DNA of 64,000 nucleotides, taken from assembly GCF_028622115.1 (NCBI RefSeq), contig NZ_CP097263.1:4588001-4652000 (forward strand), read 5' to 3'. Shown here in pieces: positions 26,107-36,100 of the stretch. Both the position numbers and the translations under genes were made by a program. The stretch comes from Kutzneria chonburiensis (GTDB lineage: Bacteria; Actinomycetota; Actinomycetes; Mycobacteriales; Pseudonocardiaceae). How positions within the stretch are numbered: the first letter of the stretch is position 1; every line of letters starts with the position of its first letter. The notes under the pieces were generated by a model. The model saw nothing but the letters and a program-made list of their open reading frames with translations, searched no databases and was not told where the DNA came from.

Positions 26107-27975
26107 ATGACGTACCGGTTCAATCCGCCGCCGAACTGGCCGGAGCCGCCCATGGGCTGGGTGGCGCCCCAGGGCTGGCAGCCGCCGGCCGACTGGCCGC
26201 AGCCCCCGCCCGGCTGGCAACTGTGGGTGCCGGTGCCCGATTTCGTGCCGCCCACCCCTGCCGCAGGACCGCCCGCGCCGCCCGCCCCGACATCCGCCTC
26301 AGCGCCGACCGCACCCCTCTTGCCACCACCCGCCTCAATGCCGCCCGCCATTCCGGCATCGGCCCCCGCCCCGCTCTCGCCAACACCCGCTCCAGCACCA
26401 CCCACCATCCCGGCGCCGACCCCCACCTCAGGACCAGCCGCTCCGCTCTTGCCAATCCCCGCTCCAGCACCACCCGCCATCCCGGCACCGACCCTCACCG
26501 CAGCACCGGCCACTCCCCTCTCGCCAACGCCCGCCCCAGCGGCACCCGCCATCCCCCTGACCACCACCCCACCACCACACGCCGCGGCGCCGGAGGCCGA
26601 CAGGCGCGTGGGGATGTTCGGTGCCCGCAAGCGACTGCAGGAGCTGGAAGCCGAGCTCCACCTGGCCCGTGATCAAGAGCAGCGGCTCAAGGCGCAGCTC
26701 GCCGAGGCGGCGGCCCGATACGACGAGCTGCGAGGCAAGGACGCAATCGCCGTGGAGAACGAGATCGCGGCAGCCCGCCGAAGACTCAAAGACTTGGTGG
26801 CCGAGGCCGAGGCGCAGGCGGCGGAGAACACGCAGTGGCGGGGCGAGGCCACGAAGGCGTGGACGGAGATGCAGCAGCGGATCGGATCGGCGCAGTCGGA
26901 GTTGCAGGGCATTCGCGCGCAGATCGTCGAGACGCAGGAAACCGCCCTGCTCCAAGAGGCCGGCATCTACGAGTACCGCCACCGCCTGGCGGACTCCGTG
27001 GCCTACAAGGCATCCCTCGAGCGGCTCAAGGACTCGATCAAGGTTGCCGCCAAGAACAACCACGCGATCACGGCGACGACGAACTGGACGGTCAACAACT
27101 CGGCCGTCGAAGGACAGCGGATGGTGCGGGACTTCTCGAAGCTGATGCTGCGCGCGTACAACACCGAGGCCGACAACTGCGTCCGGTCGATGCGCCCGTA
27201 CCGGCTCGAGTCCGCGAAGGACCGCCTGACGAAGGTCCGTGACATCATCTCGCGGCTCGGCAAGACCATGCACATCAACATCGCGGCCGGCTACCACCGA
27301 CTCCGCCTTGAGGAGCTCGAGCTCACCGCCGACTATCTGGCCAAGGTCGAGGAGGAGAAGGAGCGCGTGCGGGCGGAGCGCGAGCGTCAGCGGGACGAGG
27401 CGCAGGCGCAACGCGAGTTCGAGCGCGAGAAGGCCAGGCTGGCCAAGGAGCAGTCGCACTGGCGCACCGCCATGGAGAAGTGGACGAGTGCGGGCGACGC
27501 CGCCAAGGTGGCTGAGGCGGAGTCCAAGCTGGCCGAGCTCGGTGAGGCGATGCAGAGTGTGGCGGAGCGGGAGGCCAACATCCGCACCGGATGGGTCTAC
27601 GTGATCTCCAACGTCGGCTCGTTCGGACCGGACGTGGTGAAGATCGGGCTGACCCGGCGGTTGGATCCCACGGAGCGAGTGCGGGAACTCGGCGACGCGT
27701 CGGTGCCGTTCAAGTTCGACGTGCACGCCCTCATCTTCGACGCCGACGCCGTGAGCCTCGAAACCCGCCTGCACCAACATCTTGCCGCCCGGCGGGTGAA
27801 CCGCGTGAACCTGCGGCGGGAGTTCTTCCATGTCACACCGGCCGAGGTGTTGAGCATCCTTCACACCCTGGGTCTTCAGGACAACCTCGTCGATTACGTC
27901 GAGGAGCCCGAAGCCGAGGAATGGCGGTCGAGCCAACGCATGTCCGAACCCGAGTCCGGCGCCGCGGTCGCATGA
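26107..27975 (+). CDS. DUF4041 coiled-coil protein with C-terminal GIY-YIG (T5orf172) domain
   Basis: Protein of 622 residues. N terminus with repeated W-x-PP-x-GW motifs (residues 1-42), then a Pro/Ala-rich linker of imperfect repeats (about 50-160), a long charged coiled coil containing DUF4041 (about 175-480) and a T5orf172-type GIY-YIG domain (about 495-590; WVYVISNV, VVKIGLTRR, SLETRLHQHL, REFFHVT). The variant GIY-YIG core keeps Tyr, Lys-Ile-Gly, Arg and the Glu-containing helix. Such proteins occur in phages and bacteria; DNA cleavage or damage/phage responses have been suggested but no role is firm. ATG at 26107 follows GGAGGGG; the longer frame is spurious. Confidence 0.82.
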   Translation: MTYRFNPPPNWPEPPMGWVAPQGWQPPADWPQPPPGWQLWVPVPDFVPPTPAAGPPAPPAPTSASAPTAPLLPPPASMPPAIPASAPAPLSPTPAPAPPTIPAPTPTSGPAAPLLPIPAPAPPAIPAPTLTAAPATPLSPTPAPAAPAIPLTTTPPPHAAAPEADRRVGMFGARKRLQELEAELHLARDQEQRLKAQLAEAAARYDELRGKDAIAVENEIAAARRRLKDLVAEAEAQAAENTQWRGEATKAWTEMQQRIGSAQSELQGIRAQIVETQETALLQEAGIYEYRHRLADSVAYKASLERLKDSIKVAAKNNHAITATTNWTVNNSAVEGQRMVRDFSKLMLRAYNTEADNCVRSMRPYRLESAKDRLTKVRDIISRLGKTMHINIAAGYHRLRLEELELTADYLAKVEEEKERVRAERERQRDEAQAQREFEREKARLAKEQSHWRTAMEKWTSAGDAAKVAEAESKLAELGEAMQSVAEREANIRTGWVYVISNVGSFGPDVVKIGLTRRLDPTERVRELGDASVPFKFDVHALIFDADAVSLETRLHQHLAARRVNRVNLRREFFHVTPAEVLSILHTLGLQDNLVDYVEEPEAEEWRSSQRMSEPESGAAVA

Positions 27976-28005
27976 CGCACCATCGGGCAGGATGGCGCCG
28001 AGCCG

Positions 28006-28884
28006 GTGCCACCCTGCCCCGGAGCGTGGGAGAACACGACATTCAAGGTCACCGCTGGGGAGGAACGGTTTCTGCTGCGGGTGCATCGGCCGATGCGGCA
28101 CGGCCGGTTCGTCGACTCGGGGGCGGCGATCGCGTCGGAGCTGCGGTGGCTGACGGCGCTGAGGGAGCAGACCGATCTCGCGGTACCGGAACCGGTGCCC
28201 ACCAAGGATGGTGAGCTGACGACGGTCCGGTCGGAGCGAATCTGTTCGGTGCTGCGCTGGATGGACGGTCGGCGGCACGCGAAGTCGCCCCGGCCGGGGC
28301 ATCTGCGGCAGCTGGGCGATGCGATGGCCCGATTGCACGATCACGCCGAAAAGTGGTTGCCGCCCAAGGACTTCGTTCGTATCCGATGGGACTGGGAGAC
28401 GTTCTTCGGCGACACCATGGAGTACGGCGGCCTCACCGCGGCCAAGGTCTGGGACCTGCTGCCGGCAAGCCTGCGCAGGGACTTCGAGCACGTCGCCGGC
28501 ACGGCCCGGAACATGATGGCGGAGTTGGACGACTTCGGGCTCATCCACGCCGATCTGCACCTGGACAACGCCCTCTTCGCCGGCGGCGAGGTCAAGTTGA
28601 TCGACTTCGATGACAGCGGCGCAGGACACCGGATCTACGATATCGCCGTGGCGCTCTGGGAACTGCGCAACCGCGACGATTACGAACAGTTCCGCACGGC
28701 GCTGCTCGACGGCTACACGGCCCATCGACCACTGGCCGCCGACCATCTGGACACGTTCATCGCGATCCGCGAAGTGGAGTTCGGGCTGTGGTTTGCCGGT
28801 ACAGCCCAGGTGAACCCGGTCTTCAGTGACGCACTCGACCGTGAGCTTACAGCCGTTCAGCGTCGTCTGGCCGCCCTGCTCTAA
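28006..28884 (+). CDS. Kinase-fold phosphotransferase (APH/SrkA-like), possibly N-terminally truncated
   Basis: Protein of 292 residues of the aminoglycoside phosphotransferase / stress response kinase fold. Catalytic loop LIHADLHLDNALF (Asp and Asn) near residue 182 and metal motif LIDFDDSG near 202. The N-lobe begins abruptly at GAWENTTFKV; relatives usually carry about 30 more residues before this strand. Only a GTG at 28006 is available, and the preceding in-frame codons run straight back to the stop of the GIY-YIG gene in the same frame, 30 bases away. The substrate is unknown. It ends in a 4-base overlap with the convergent MFS gene. Confidence 0.75.
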   Translation: MPPCPGAWENTTFKVTAGEERFLLRVHRPMRHGRFVDSGAAIASELRWLTALREQTDLAVPEPVPTKDGELTTVRSERICSVLRWMDGRRHAKSPRPGHLRQLGDAMARLHDHAEKWLPPKDFVRIRWDWETFFGDTMEYGGLTAAKVWDLLPASLRRDFEHVAGTARNMMAELDDFGLIHADLHLDNALFAGGEVKLIDFDDSGAGHRIYDIAVALWELRNRDDYEQFRTALLDGYTAHRPLAADHLDTFIAIREVEFGLWFAGTAQVNPVFSDALDRELTAVQRRLAALL

Positions 28885-30155
28885 CGGATCATCGCGGCGT
28901 AGCCCGGCTGGCCTTCCTGGCCGATGTCGGGGACGCGCAGGATGCTGACGGCGCCGGCGGCGGCGAGCACGGCGAGACCGCCGAACAGGGTGGCGAATCC
29001 GCCGACCGACAGCAGTGCCGGGGCGGCGAACGGGACCACGGCGATAGGCAGGATGGCGGCGATGTTGAGCACCGCGAAGTCCTTGCCGGCCGATTCCGGG
29101 TCCGGCAGCATTCTTAGGCACAGCGCGAAATCCGTGGCCAGGAAGGCGCCATACCCGAGCGACATGACCGCGGCCCCGAGGAACACGGCCGGGATACCGG
29201 GCGCGAGAGCCACCACGACCAGTCCGACCGCCAGCACGAGGCCGCCGACGAACACGAACGGCTTCTGCCGCCGGATTCGGTCGGAGAGCCATCCGGTCAG
29301 CCACGCGGTGACAGCAACACAGGCGATGCCGATCAAGGTGATGAGAAAGATCATGCCCGGCACCGCCTCGGCCGCGACGGCAAAGCGTTGCGTGAACAGG
29401 AAGGCCAGGTAGCTGTTGCACGCCCAGGCGGCGGTGATCATGAAGCGCACCGCCCAGGCCCAGGCAAACGCCGGATGCCGGCGCGGGCTCACCCAGTACG
29501 ACCGCAGCATGATCGCCAGGCTCAGCCGCGGTTCGTCGATCGGCGGCCGGTGCTGGGGATCGCGGACGAGCAGCACCGTCATGATCACGCCAGCCGCGCC
29601 CAGCGCCGCAACCATCGCCCATTGCAGCAATGGTGCCGTCGGCACCGCACTGACCAGCGCGAACCCGACCACGGGACCGGCAAGGGCGACAAAGGCCACC
29701 ACGCCCGACGCCGTCCCGCGCCGCTCCGGGGCCACCTGGTCGGCGGCCAGCCCGGCGTTGGCGGCCTGCTGGGCACCGATCAGCACCATGATCACGGCCC
29801 AGCCCACGACCACCTGCCACACGGCGGTGGTCCAACCCATGGCCATCAGCAGCACGGCCGCCCCGAGGCCGGTACCGAGAATCCAGCTGCGGCGTCGACC
29901 GAATCGGACCGTGGTGCGGTCGCTGAGCCGCCCGCCGAGCGGATTCGCCAGCAGGCCGGCCACGCCGCCGATCCCGGCCACGAGACTGAACACGGACGTC
30001 GCCTCAACCCCGGCGATCGCCGTGAGGTGGGTGACCAGCAGCAGGTTCAACGGCACGGCCGCGCCGAGGTAGGCCGCCGCGTTCGTGCCGATCAGCCCGG
30101 CGATGAGCCGCCGCTGGCCGGTGACCGGGGCAACCGGTAACCGGTGAACCGTCAT
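28881..30155 (-). CDS. MFS transporter
   Basis: Major facilitator superfamily protein of 424 residues with twelve predicted membrane segments. The loop after segment 2 reads GGRLSDRTTVRFGRRRSW, the classic motif A region, and a second such loop (GWLSDRIRRQKP) follows segment 8. ATG at 30155 overlaps the stop of the hydrolase gene as ATGA; it is the last gene of a TetR-amidase-hydrolase-MFS operon and probably exports or imports the compound processed by these enzymes. The direction of transport is not evident. Confidence 0.88.
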   Translation of the reverse strand: MTVHRLPVAPVTGQRRLIAGLIGTNAAAYLGAAVPLNLLLVTHLTAIAGVEATSVFSLVAGIGGVAGLLANPLGGRLSDRTTVRFGRRRSWILGTGLGAAVLLMAMGWTTAVWQVVVGWAVIMVLIGAQQAANAGLAADQVAPERRGTASGVVAFVALAGPVVGFALVSAVPTAPLLQWAMVAALGAAGVIMTVLLVRDPQHRPPIDEPRLSLAIMLRSYWVSPRRHPAFAWAWAVRFMITAAWACNSYLAFLFTQRFAVAAEAVPGMIFLITLIGIACVAVTAWLTGWLSDRIRRQKPFVFVGGLVLAVGLVVVALAPGIPAVFLGAAVMSLGYGAFLATDFALCLRMLPDPESAGKDFAVLNIAAILPIAVVPFAAPALLSVGGFATLFGGLAVLAAAGAVSILRVPDIGQEGQPGYAAMIR

Positions 30156-31042
30156 GGCGTCACCGCCACGGCATCGATGATCTCGAGGACGGCATCGCGT
30201 ACGACTGCGGGATTCTCTTGCGGGATAAGGTGTCCGGCCTCCGGCACGACGACGAACCGCCCGTGTGGGACGGCGGCCATGAGGTCGGCGGCGACCTGGT
30301 TGAACAGGGGGCGGGCGGTTTTCATGCCACGGTCGATTCGACCGGCCTGCAAACAGATCGTGGGCACGCTCGGGGTGCCAGCGGCCTGGAGTCGTTGCAT
30401 GGTCGGCAAAGCGGCGACGATCTGGGTGGCTTCCCGGCGGCTGGTCCGCATGCCGCTGACGCAAGCGTAGTCGCGCAGGATAATGTCCATATCGGACGGT
30501 GCGATGTCGGGTGACACGTGCGGCACGGTGAGTTTCATGACCAGGCGGCGGCCGCCAAGGCGAGCGAGTAGCGCAAGTATGGCGAACGCGCGCGAAGCGG
30601 TACGGGCGGTACGGTCGCTCATGATCTCGGCGACGGTGGCGTCGACAAAGACCAAGCCGGCGACCCGCCGCGGGTGGCGTTCGGCGAACAAACGGATGAT
30701 GGGACCGCCCCAACTGTGCCCGACCAGCACGACCGGTCGCGTCTCGCCGATGGCGTCGAGCAGGCCGGTGAGGTCGTCGGCGATCCGTTCGAGCGTCCGA
30801 TCCCGCGGATCCGGGTCGCTGCCGCCGTAGCCGGCTCGGTCGTAGGACAACGTGCGGGTCCGCGCGCCGACCTGCCGCTGGGTGTGCACCCACGACGCGG
30901 CCGGCGCGCTCATACCGGCCTCGAACACGACGAGCGGCCCATCCCCCTCGCCGGCCGTCACGGCCCGCAGCCGTCGCCCGTCCGGCAACACGACGAACTT
31001 CTCGGTCAACCCCCGACCGGGGTCCAGGTGCACGCTGGTCAT
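30152..31042 (-). CDS. Alpha/beta hydrolase (serine type)
   Basis: Hydrolase of 296 residues with the nucleophile elbow GHSWGG (about residue 115), oxyanion region VVFEAGMSAPAASW and C-terminal catalytic His in EAGHLIPQENP. ATG at 31042 follows the amidase stop by 13 bases; its stop overlaps the MFS start. Ester or amide hydrolysis in a small catabolic or detoxification operon under TetR control is likely. Confidence 0.85.
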   Translation of the reverse strand: MTSVHLDPGRGLTEKFVVLPDGRRLRAVTAGEGDGPLVVFEAGMSAPAASWVHTQRQVGARTRTLSYDRAGYGGSDPDPRDRTLERIADDLTGLLDAIGETRPVVLVGHSWGGPIIRLFAERHPRRVAGLVFVDATVAEIMSDRTARTASRAFAILALLARLGGRRLVMKLTVPHVSPDIAPSDMDIILRDYACVSGMRTSRREATQIVAALPTMQRLQAAGTPSVPTICLQAGRIDRGMKTARPLFNQVAADLMAAVPHGRFVVVPEAGHLIPQENPAVVRDAVLEIIDAVAVTP

Positions 31043-31055
31043 TCGACGTGGCCTC

Positions 31056-32483
31056 TCACTGATACCAACAGGGCGGATGGACGTCCTTCCACAGATCTGC
31101 GTGTTCGAGCTGTGCGGCCAGGGCGAACAACGCGGCGTCGCCGCGACGGCGGCCGACGATCTGCACGCCGTGCGGCAGACCATCACGGTCCACATGGGAC
31201 GGTAGGGCGATCGCGGGCTGGCCGGTCAGGTTCGCCCATGGCGTATAGGCCGACCAGGCCAGCATCGCGTCGGCGATCGCCGCGAACCCTTCGGCCTGGA
31301 AATGCCCGAGCGGTACGGGCGGACCGGTCGTCACCGGGGTCAGCGCGACGTCGAAACCGTCGAGAGCCGCGAGGAAAGCGCTTGCGTACCCGGCCAGCAC
31401 CCCTTGCGCCGCGACCAGGTCCCGCCCGGAAAGCGCTTCACCTTCCTCCGTAAGGTAACGGGTGTAAGGTAACAGCTGTCCTTCACGATCGGCCGGCACC
31501 AGCGACGACGCCACCGCGTTGACGGAGGCGGCAAACAGCGTCCGCAAGGCCGAGCTCACCGGATCGTCACAGCGTGCAGGGATCGGCACCTCCCGCACGT
31601 CATGCCCCAACTCCTGGAGCAGCGCCGCTGTCCATTCGACGGCATGGACGGCCTCGGGATGCGGACTGCGTCCAGCCAGACCGACCTCGGTCCAGAACGC
31701 GATGCGCAGCGGCCGCGTCGACCACTGCTTGATCGCGTCGACGAACCGAACCTCCGGCCGCCAGCCGTCCAGGTCGCCAGGCTGGGGCTGCGCCATGACG
31801 TCCAACAGCAGCGCGGCATCCTCGACCATACGGGCGATGGGTCCTTCGACCGTGGTGCTGACGAACGACGTCGCCTGCGCACTGACCAGGCCGCGACTTG
31901 GCTTCACGCCAACGAGATGACAGGTCGCCGCCGGAGTTCGAGTCGACCCGGCCCCGTCACCGGCGTGCGCCAGCGGCAACAGCCCCGCCGCCACGGCAGC
32001 GGCGGCACCGCCACTGGAGCCGCTCGCATACCGCATACAGTCGTACGGCGTGACGGTCGGCCGCCCGGTCACGTCGTTCTCGGTGTAGCAAGTCGCACCG
32101 AACTCAGCGGTGTTGGTCTTGCCGATCAGCACGGCACCAGCCCGCCGAAGCAGTCCAACGGTCCAGGCGTCGGCCGTCGGGGTGAACTCCGCCAACGCGG
32201 CACAGCCGAACGTCGTCCGCGCCCCAGCGGTCGAGTAAAGGTCCTTGATACCCAAGGGAAGTCCGAGCAGCGGTGACCATTCGCCCTGAGCCAGGCGGCG
32301 GTCGGCGCGATCGGCCTCGTCAAGGGCGAGCTCCGATGTGACCGTGGCAAAAGCGCCGAGCTCGCCATCGAGCTTCTCGATACGTTCCAGGTAATGCACG
32401 GTCAGCTCGCGGGAACTCACCTCGCCCAAACGCAGGGCAGTCAGCTGAGTAGCAGCGGAGAGCTCGTGCAGGTCGCCACTCAT
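31056..32483 (-). CDS. Amidase (amidase signature family)
   Basis: Enzyme of 475 residues. The Ser-cisSer-Lys triad is visible: Lys in LPLGIKDLY (about residue 79), Ser in [12 protein letters not shown] (about 154) and nucleophile Ser in [12 protein letters not shown] (about 178; the usual GxDxGGSxRxP is slightly varied). It hydrolyses amides to acids and ammonia. Its ATG overlaps the TetR stop as ATGA. Near 31450 the gene contains the direct repeat GTAAGGTAAC, spaced 14 bases, and a rare TTA codon. Confidence 0.87.
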   Translation of the reverse strand: MSGDLHELSAATQLTALRLGEVSSRELTVHYLERIEKLDGELGAFATVTSELALDEADRADRRLAQGEWSPLLGLPLGIKDLYSTAGARTTFGCAALAEFTPTADAWTVGLLRRAGAVLIGKTNTAEFGATCYTENDVTGRPTVTPYDCMRYASGSSGGAAAAVAAGLLPLAHAGDGAGSTRTPAATCHLVGVKPSRGLVSAQATSFVSTTVEGPIARMVEDAALLLDVMAQPQPGDLDGWRPEVRFVDAIKQWSTRPLRIAFWTEVGLAGRSPHPEAVHAVEWTAALLQELGHDVREVPIPARCDDPVSSALRTLFAASVNAVASSLVPADREGQLLPYTRYLTEEGEALSGRDLVAAQGVLAGYASAFLAALDGFDVALTPVTTGPPVPLGHFQAEGFAAIADAMLAWSAYTPWANLTGQPAIALPSHVDRDGLPHGVQIVGRRRGDAALFALAAQLEHADLWKDVHPPCWYQ

Positions 32484-33055
32484 CGCGACACCGTGGCCCC
32501 AGTTAGCACACTGTAGACAACATTCACAATGGCGTTCAGGTACTCCGGTGTCAGCGGCTGACGGCCCAGCATCCGGCGGTGCATCATCGGACCCTCGATC
32601 AGGTCGCCCATGAGCGAGAGGTCGGGCGGCTCCCCGATCTCTCCCCGCTCCGTCGCCCGGACGATGGCCTGACGCAGCGGCTCACCACGACCCAAGGCCA
32701 TGGTCCGGAAGGCCAGCTCGGCGTCCGGGTCGTGATGCAGATCGGCGGTCAGCCCCATCAGCCCGTCGACCCAGGACGACGACCAGGACTCGGCCAGGCC
32801 GTGCACGACGGCGGCGAGGTCGCCGCGCAGCGTCCCGGTGTCCCGGTCCGAGATCGGCGGCAGATGCTCGGCCAGCACGTCGACCACCAGCTGCGCCTTG
32901 CTGGACCAGCGCCGGTAGACGTCGGTGCGATGGGCTTGAGCCTCCGCCGCGACCTTGGTCAGCGTCAGGGCGTCGTAGCCCCGGCTCCGCAGCAGCGACC
33001 AGGCCGCGGCCAGCAGCCGATGTTCGAGATCGGGATCTCGGGGACGCCCAGGCAC
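32480..33055 (-). CDS. TetR/AcrR family transcriptional regulator
   Basis: Repressor of 191 residues: helix-turn-helix at residues 10-55 (ALTLTKVAAEAQAHRTDVYRRWSSKAQLVV, broken here for description at VDVLAE) and a TetR C-terminal domain with LIEGPMMHRRML. GTG start with AAGGAGG four bases upstream. A palindrome, CGCTACA-N3-TGTAGCG, lies 13 bases before the start. It leads the amidase-hydrolase-MFS operon, with which it is translationally coupled, and likely represses it. Confidence 0.87.
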   Translation of the reverse strand: MPGRPRDPDLEHRLLAAAWSLLRSRGYDALTLTKVAAEAQAHRTDVYRRWSSKAQLVVDVLAEHLPPISDRDTGTLRGDLAAVVHGLAESWSSSWVDGLMGLTADLHHDPDAELAFRTMALGRGEPLRQAIVRATERGEIGEPPDLSLMGDLIEGPMMHRRMLGRQPLTPEYLNAIVNVVYSVLTGATVSR

Positions 33056-33067
33056 GTCGCCTCCTTA

Positions 33068-33084
33068 CGCTACAGGTTGTAGCG
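33068..33084 (-). promoter_or_regulatory. TetR operator CGCTACA-N3-TGTAGCG
   Basis: Perfect 7-bp arms around three bases, 13 bases upstream of the TetR gene start; typical size and position for autorepression of the operon. Confidence 0.7.
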
Positions 33085-33122
33085 CAAGAGGGTAGGTCGG
33101 CCCGCTGACCTGCGCAAGCCCC

Positions 33123-36100
33123 TCAGTAAACGTCGCGCAGGTACCGGCGGTCGGCGGCGAGCTGCTTGAGGTAGGCAGTGGCCTGGTCGGCGGTCATACC
33201 GCCGTGGTTGACGACGATCTCGCGCAGGGCGCGGTCGACGTCCTTGGCCATCCGGGTGGCGTCGCCGCAGACGTAGAGGTGGGCGCCGTCCTTGAGCCAG
33301 CGCCAGAGATGCGCGCCGTGCTCGCGCATCCGGTCCTGCACATAGACCTTGGCCCGCTGGTCGCGGGAGAAGGCCAGGTCGAGACGGGACAGCAGGCCGT
33401 CGGAGCGGAACTGCGAAAGCTCGTCACGGTAGTAGAAGTCGGTGGCCCGGCGTTGTTCGCCGAAGAAGAGCCAGTTGGGACCGCCGGCCCCGAGCGCGGC
33501 CCGTTCCTCAAGGAAGCCGAGGAAAGGTGCGACGCCGGTGCCGGGGCCGACCATGATCATCGGGGCCGACGGGTTGGCCGGCGGCCGAAAATGGGGCGAG
33601 CGCTGGACGAACGCCTTCACCGGCGCGCCGGCGGCGCGGTCGGCCAGGTACGTGGAACATACGCCGCCGTGGGATCCGTACCGCACAACGGAAACCGTGA
33701 GCCGGATCCGGGACGGGCTGACCAGCGGGCTGGACGAGATCGAGTACTGCCGCGGTTGCAGCCGCTTGAGCACCTCGGCCCACGCCTGCGCATCGGCGCG
33801 AACGGGATAGGACCGCAGCACATCGACGGCGTGGCGGCCCCAGGTCCACTTGGCCAGCTCGCCCTTGTTGTCCGGGCGGATCAGGTGCCGCAGCTCGCGG
33901 TCTCCGTTGTGCTCGGCCACGAAGTGCAGCAGCGAAGGCGTGATCCGCGCGATCTCCAGCTCGTCACGAAGGGCGTCGCCGAGGGAGAAGTCGTTGCCGT
34001 CAAGGGAAATCGAGGCGGAGCCGTCGAGTCCGGTGGCGTTGAGCCACTCGTCGACCAGCACGGGACTGTTGACCGGCAACACGCTCAGGGCGTCGCCGGT
34101 CTCGTAGGCGAGGTCGGCGGCGTCGAAGGTGAACTCCCGCACCTCCTTGCCGGCGCCGGGCAGGCTGAGCAGCCGGTTGCCGACGAGCTCGATCTCACGG
34201 TGCCGGGCCGGCGCGGTATTCAGCGCGACGATCACCTGGTCGAGCCAGCGCCGCGCGGTCGCCTGGTAGTCCGGTTCACAGTCGGTCCGCGGCACGAGGT
34301 GGGTGGCGCCCAGCTCCCGCATCCGCTGGTCGATCCGCTTGCCGTGGCCGCAGAAGTTGTCGTAGTTGGAGTCGCCGAGGGCCAGCACCGAGTACTGCAG
34401 CCCGTCCAGTGTGTCCTGTGTGGACAGATGGTCCCAGAAGCTGACGCCGTTGTCCGGGGCGTCACCGTCGCCGAACGTGCTGGTGATCATCAGCACCGGC
34501 GTGCCGGCCCGCAGCGTGTCCGCGGACGCCTCGGCCATGCTCACCAGCACCGGCTGCCAGCCGTTCTCGGCCAGTCGCCGCGCCGCCTCGGTCGCGAACT
34601 GCTCGGCGTTGCCGGTCTGCGACGCCCACAGCACCGCGACCTCCTTGCCGGGTAACGGTGCAGCCGTTACATCGCCGCGTGAGAACATGCCGGCCAGCAG
34701 GCCGTCAACCCACGCGGCCCGGGTCGGCTCGATCGGCGCGTGCGGCGGCAACACCGGCACACCGACGTTGCCGGCGCTCACCCCGGAGGCGAAGCCGGCG
34801 AGGTACTGCCGCTCGGCCGCGGTGAAGTCCGGCATCGGCACGTCTTCAACGCCGAGCATCGCCGCCAGGAACAATGCCGGCTCCGGCACAGCGACGGGCG
34901 CGACCGCCACCTTGGCCAGGGACACCGCGCACGCCTTGAACTCGGGCTGGAACGAGATCGGGTCGACGGCGTCGTTGGTCACGGCGTTCACGCTGAGGTA
35001 CTCGCCGAACAGGTCGTTCCAGTGGAACGGGGCGAAGCAGCAGCCGGGCCGGACGCGATCGGTCACCACGGCGGTGAGCACGGCCCGGCCGCGCCGCGAG
35101 GCGATCTCCACCTGATCCTCGTCCACAATGGACAACGCGGCGGCGTCCTCCGGGTGGATCTCCACGAACGGGCCGGGGTTGAGCTTGTTCAGCTTGGCGA
35201 CCTTGCCGGTCTTGGTGAGGGTGTGCCACTGGTGCTGCACGCGCCCGGTGTTCAGCACGAACGGGAACTCGTCGTCGGGCAGCTCGGCCGGCGGCAGGTG
35301 CGGCCGGGCGAAGAACGACGCTTTCCCCGACGCGGTGGGGAAAACCACCTTGTCGTCGGTCACGTAGCGAATGGGATTGCGGTCGGGGCCGTCCGGGGCG
35401 CTGGGCCACTGGACCGGTGACTCGCGCAGGCGCTCGTAGCTGATGCCCCGTAAGTCGTAGCCGGTGAAGGGATTGCTGGCCCGCTTGATCTCCTCGAAGA
35501 TCTGCTCGGCGCTGTCGTAGTGGAACGGAAAACCCATCTCGACGGCGACGCGGGCGATGAGCTGCCAGTCGGGCAGCGCCTGGCCGGCCGGCGCGACGGC
35601 CTGCGGCGCGAGCGTGACGTTGCGCTCGGAGTTGACCATCACACCTTCGGTCTCCGACCAGATCGCGCCGGGCAGCACGATATCGGCGTAGCCGTTGGTT
35701 TCCGTGTCGGCGAAGGCGTCCTGCGTGATCACCAGCTCGGCGGCCTCGAGCCCTTCGATCACCGTGCGCCGATTCGCCACGGAGGCAACAGGATTCGTGC
35801 AGATGATCCAGCACGCCTTGATGTCGCCGGCGGCCATCCGCTCGAACATCTCGACGGTGCCGCGGCCGACGTCGGTGCGGATGCTCCCGGCGGGAATGTC
35901 CCAGAGCTCTTCGACGAACGTGCGGTCCTCTGTGGACAGCACCGACCGTTGCCCCGGCAGGCCCGGTCCCATGTAACCCATTTCCCGGCCGCCCATGGCA
36001 TTCGGCTGCCCGGTCAGCGAGAACGGGCCGCTGCCCGGCCGGCAGATCGCGCCGGTCGCGAGGTGCAGGTTGCACAGGGCGTTGGTGTTCCACGTGCCAT

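Noticed and set aside
26240-26580. Low-complexity Pro/Ala region as a minisatellite or CRISPR-like array
   Set aside because: Imperfect, in-frame repeats encoding a proline-rich linker of one protein; no constant repeat-spacer pattern.
31450-31474. Direct repeat GTAAGGTAAC inside the amidase gene as a member of the GTAACG palindrome set
   Set aside because: Direct, not inverted, with a different period; encodes a natural LPYTRYLT stretch of the amidase.
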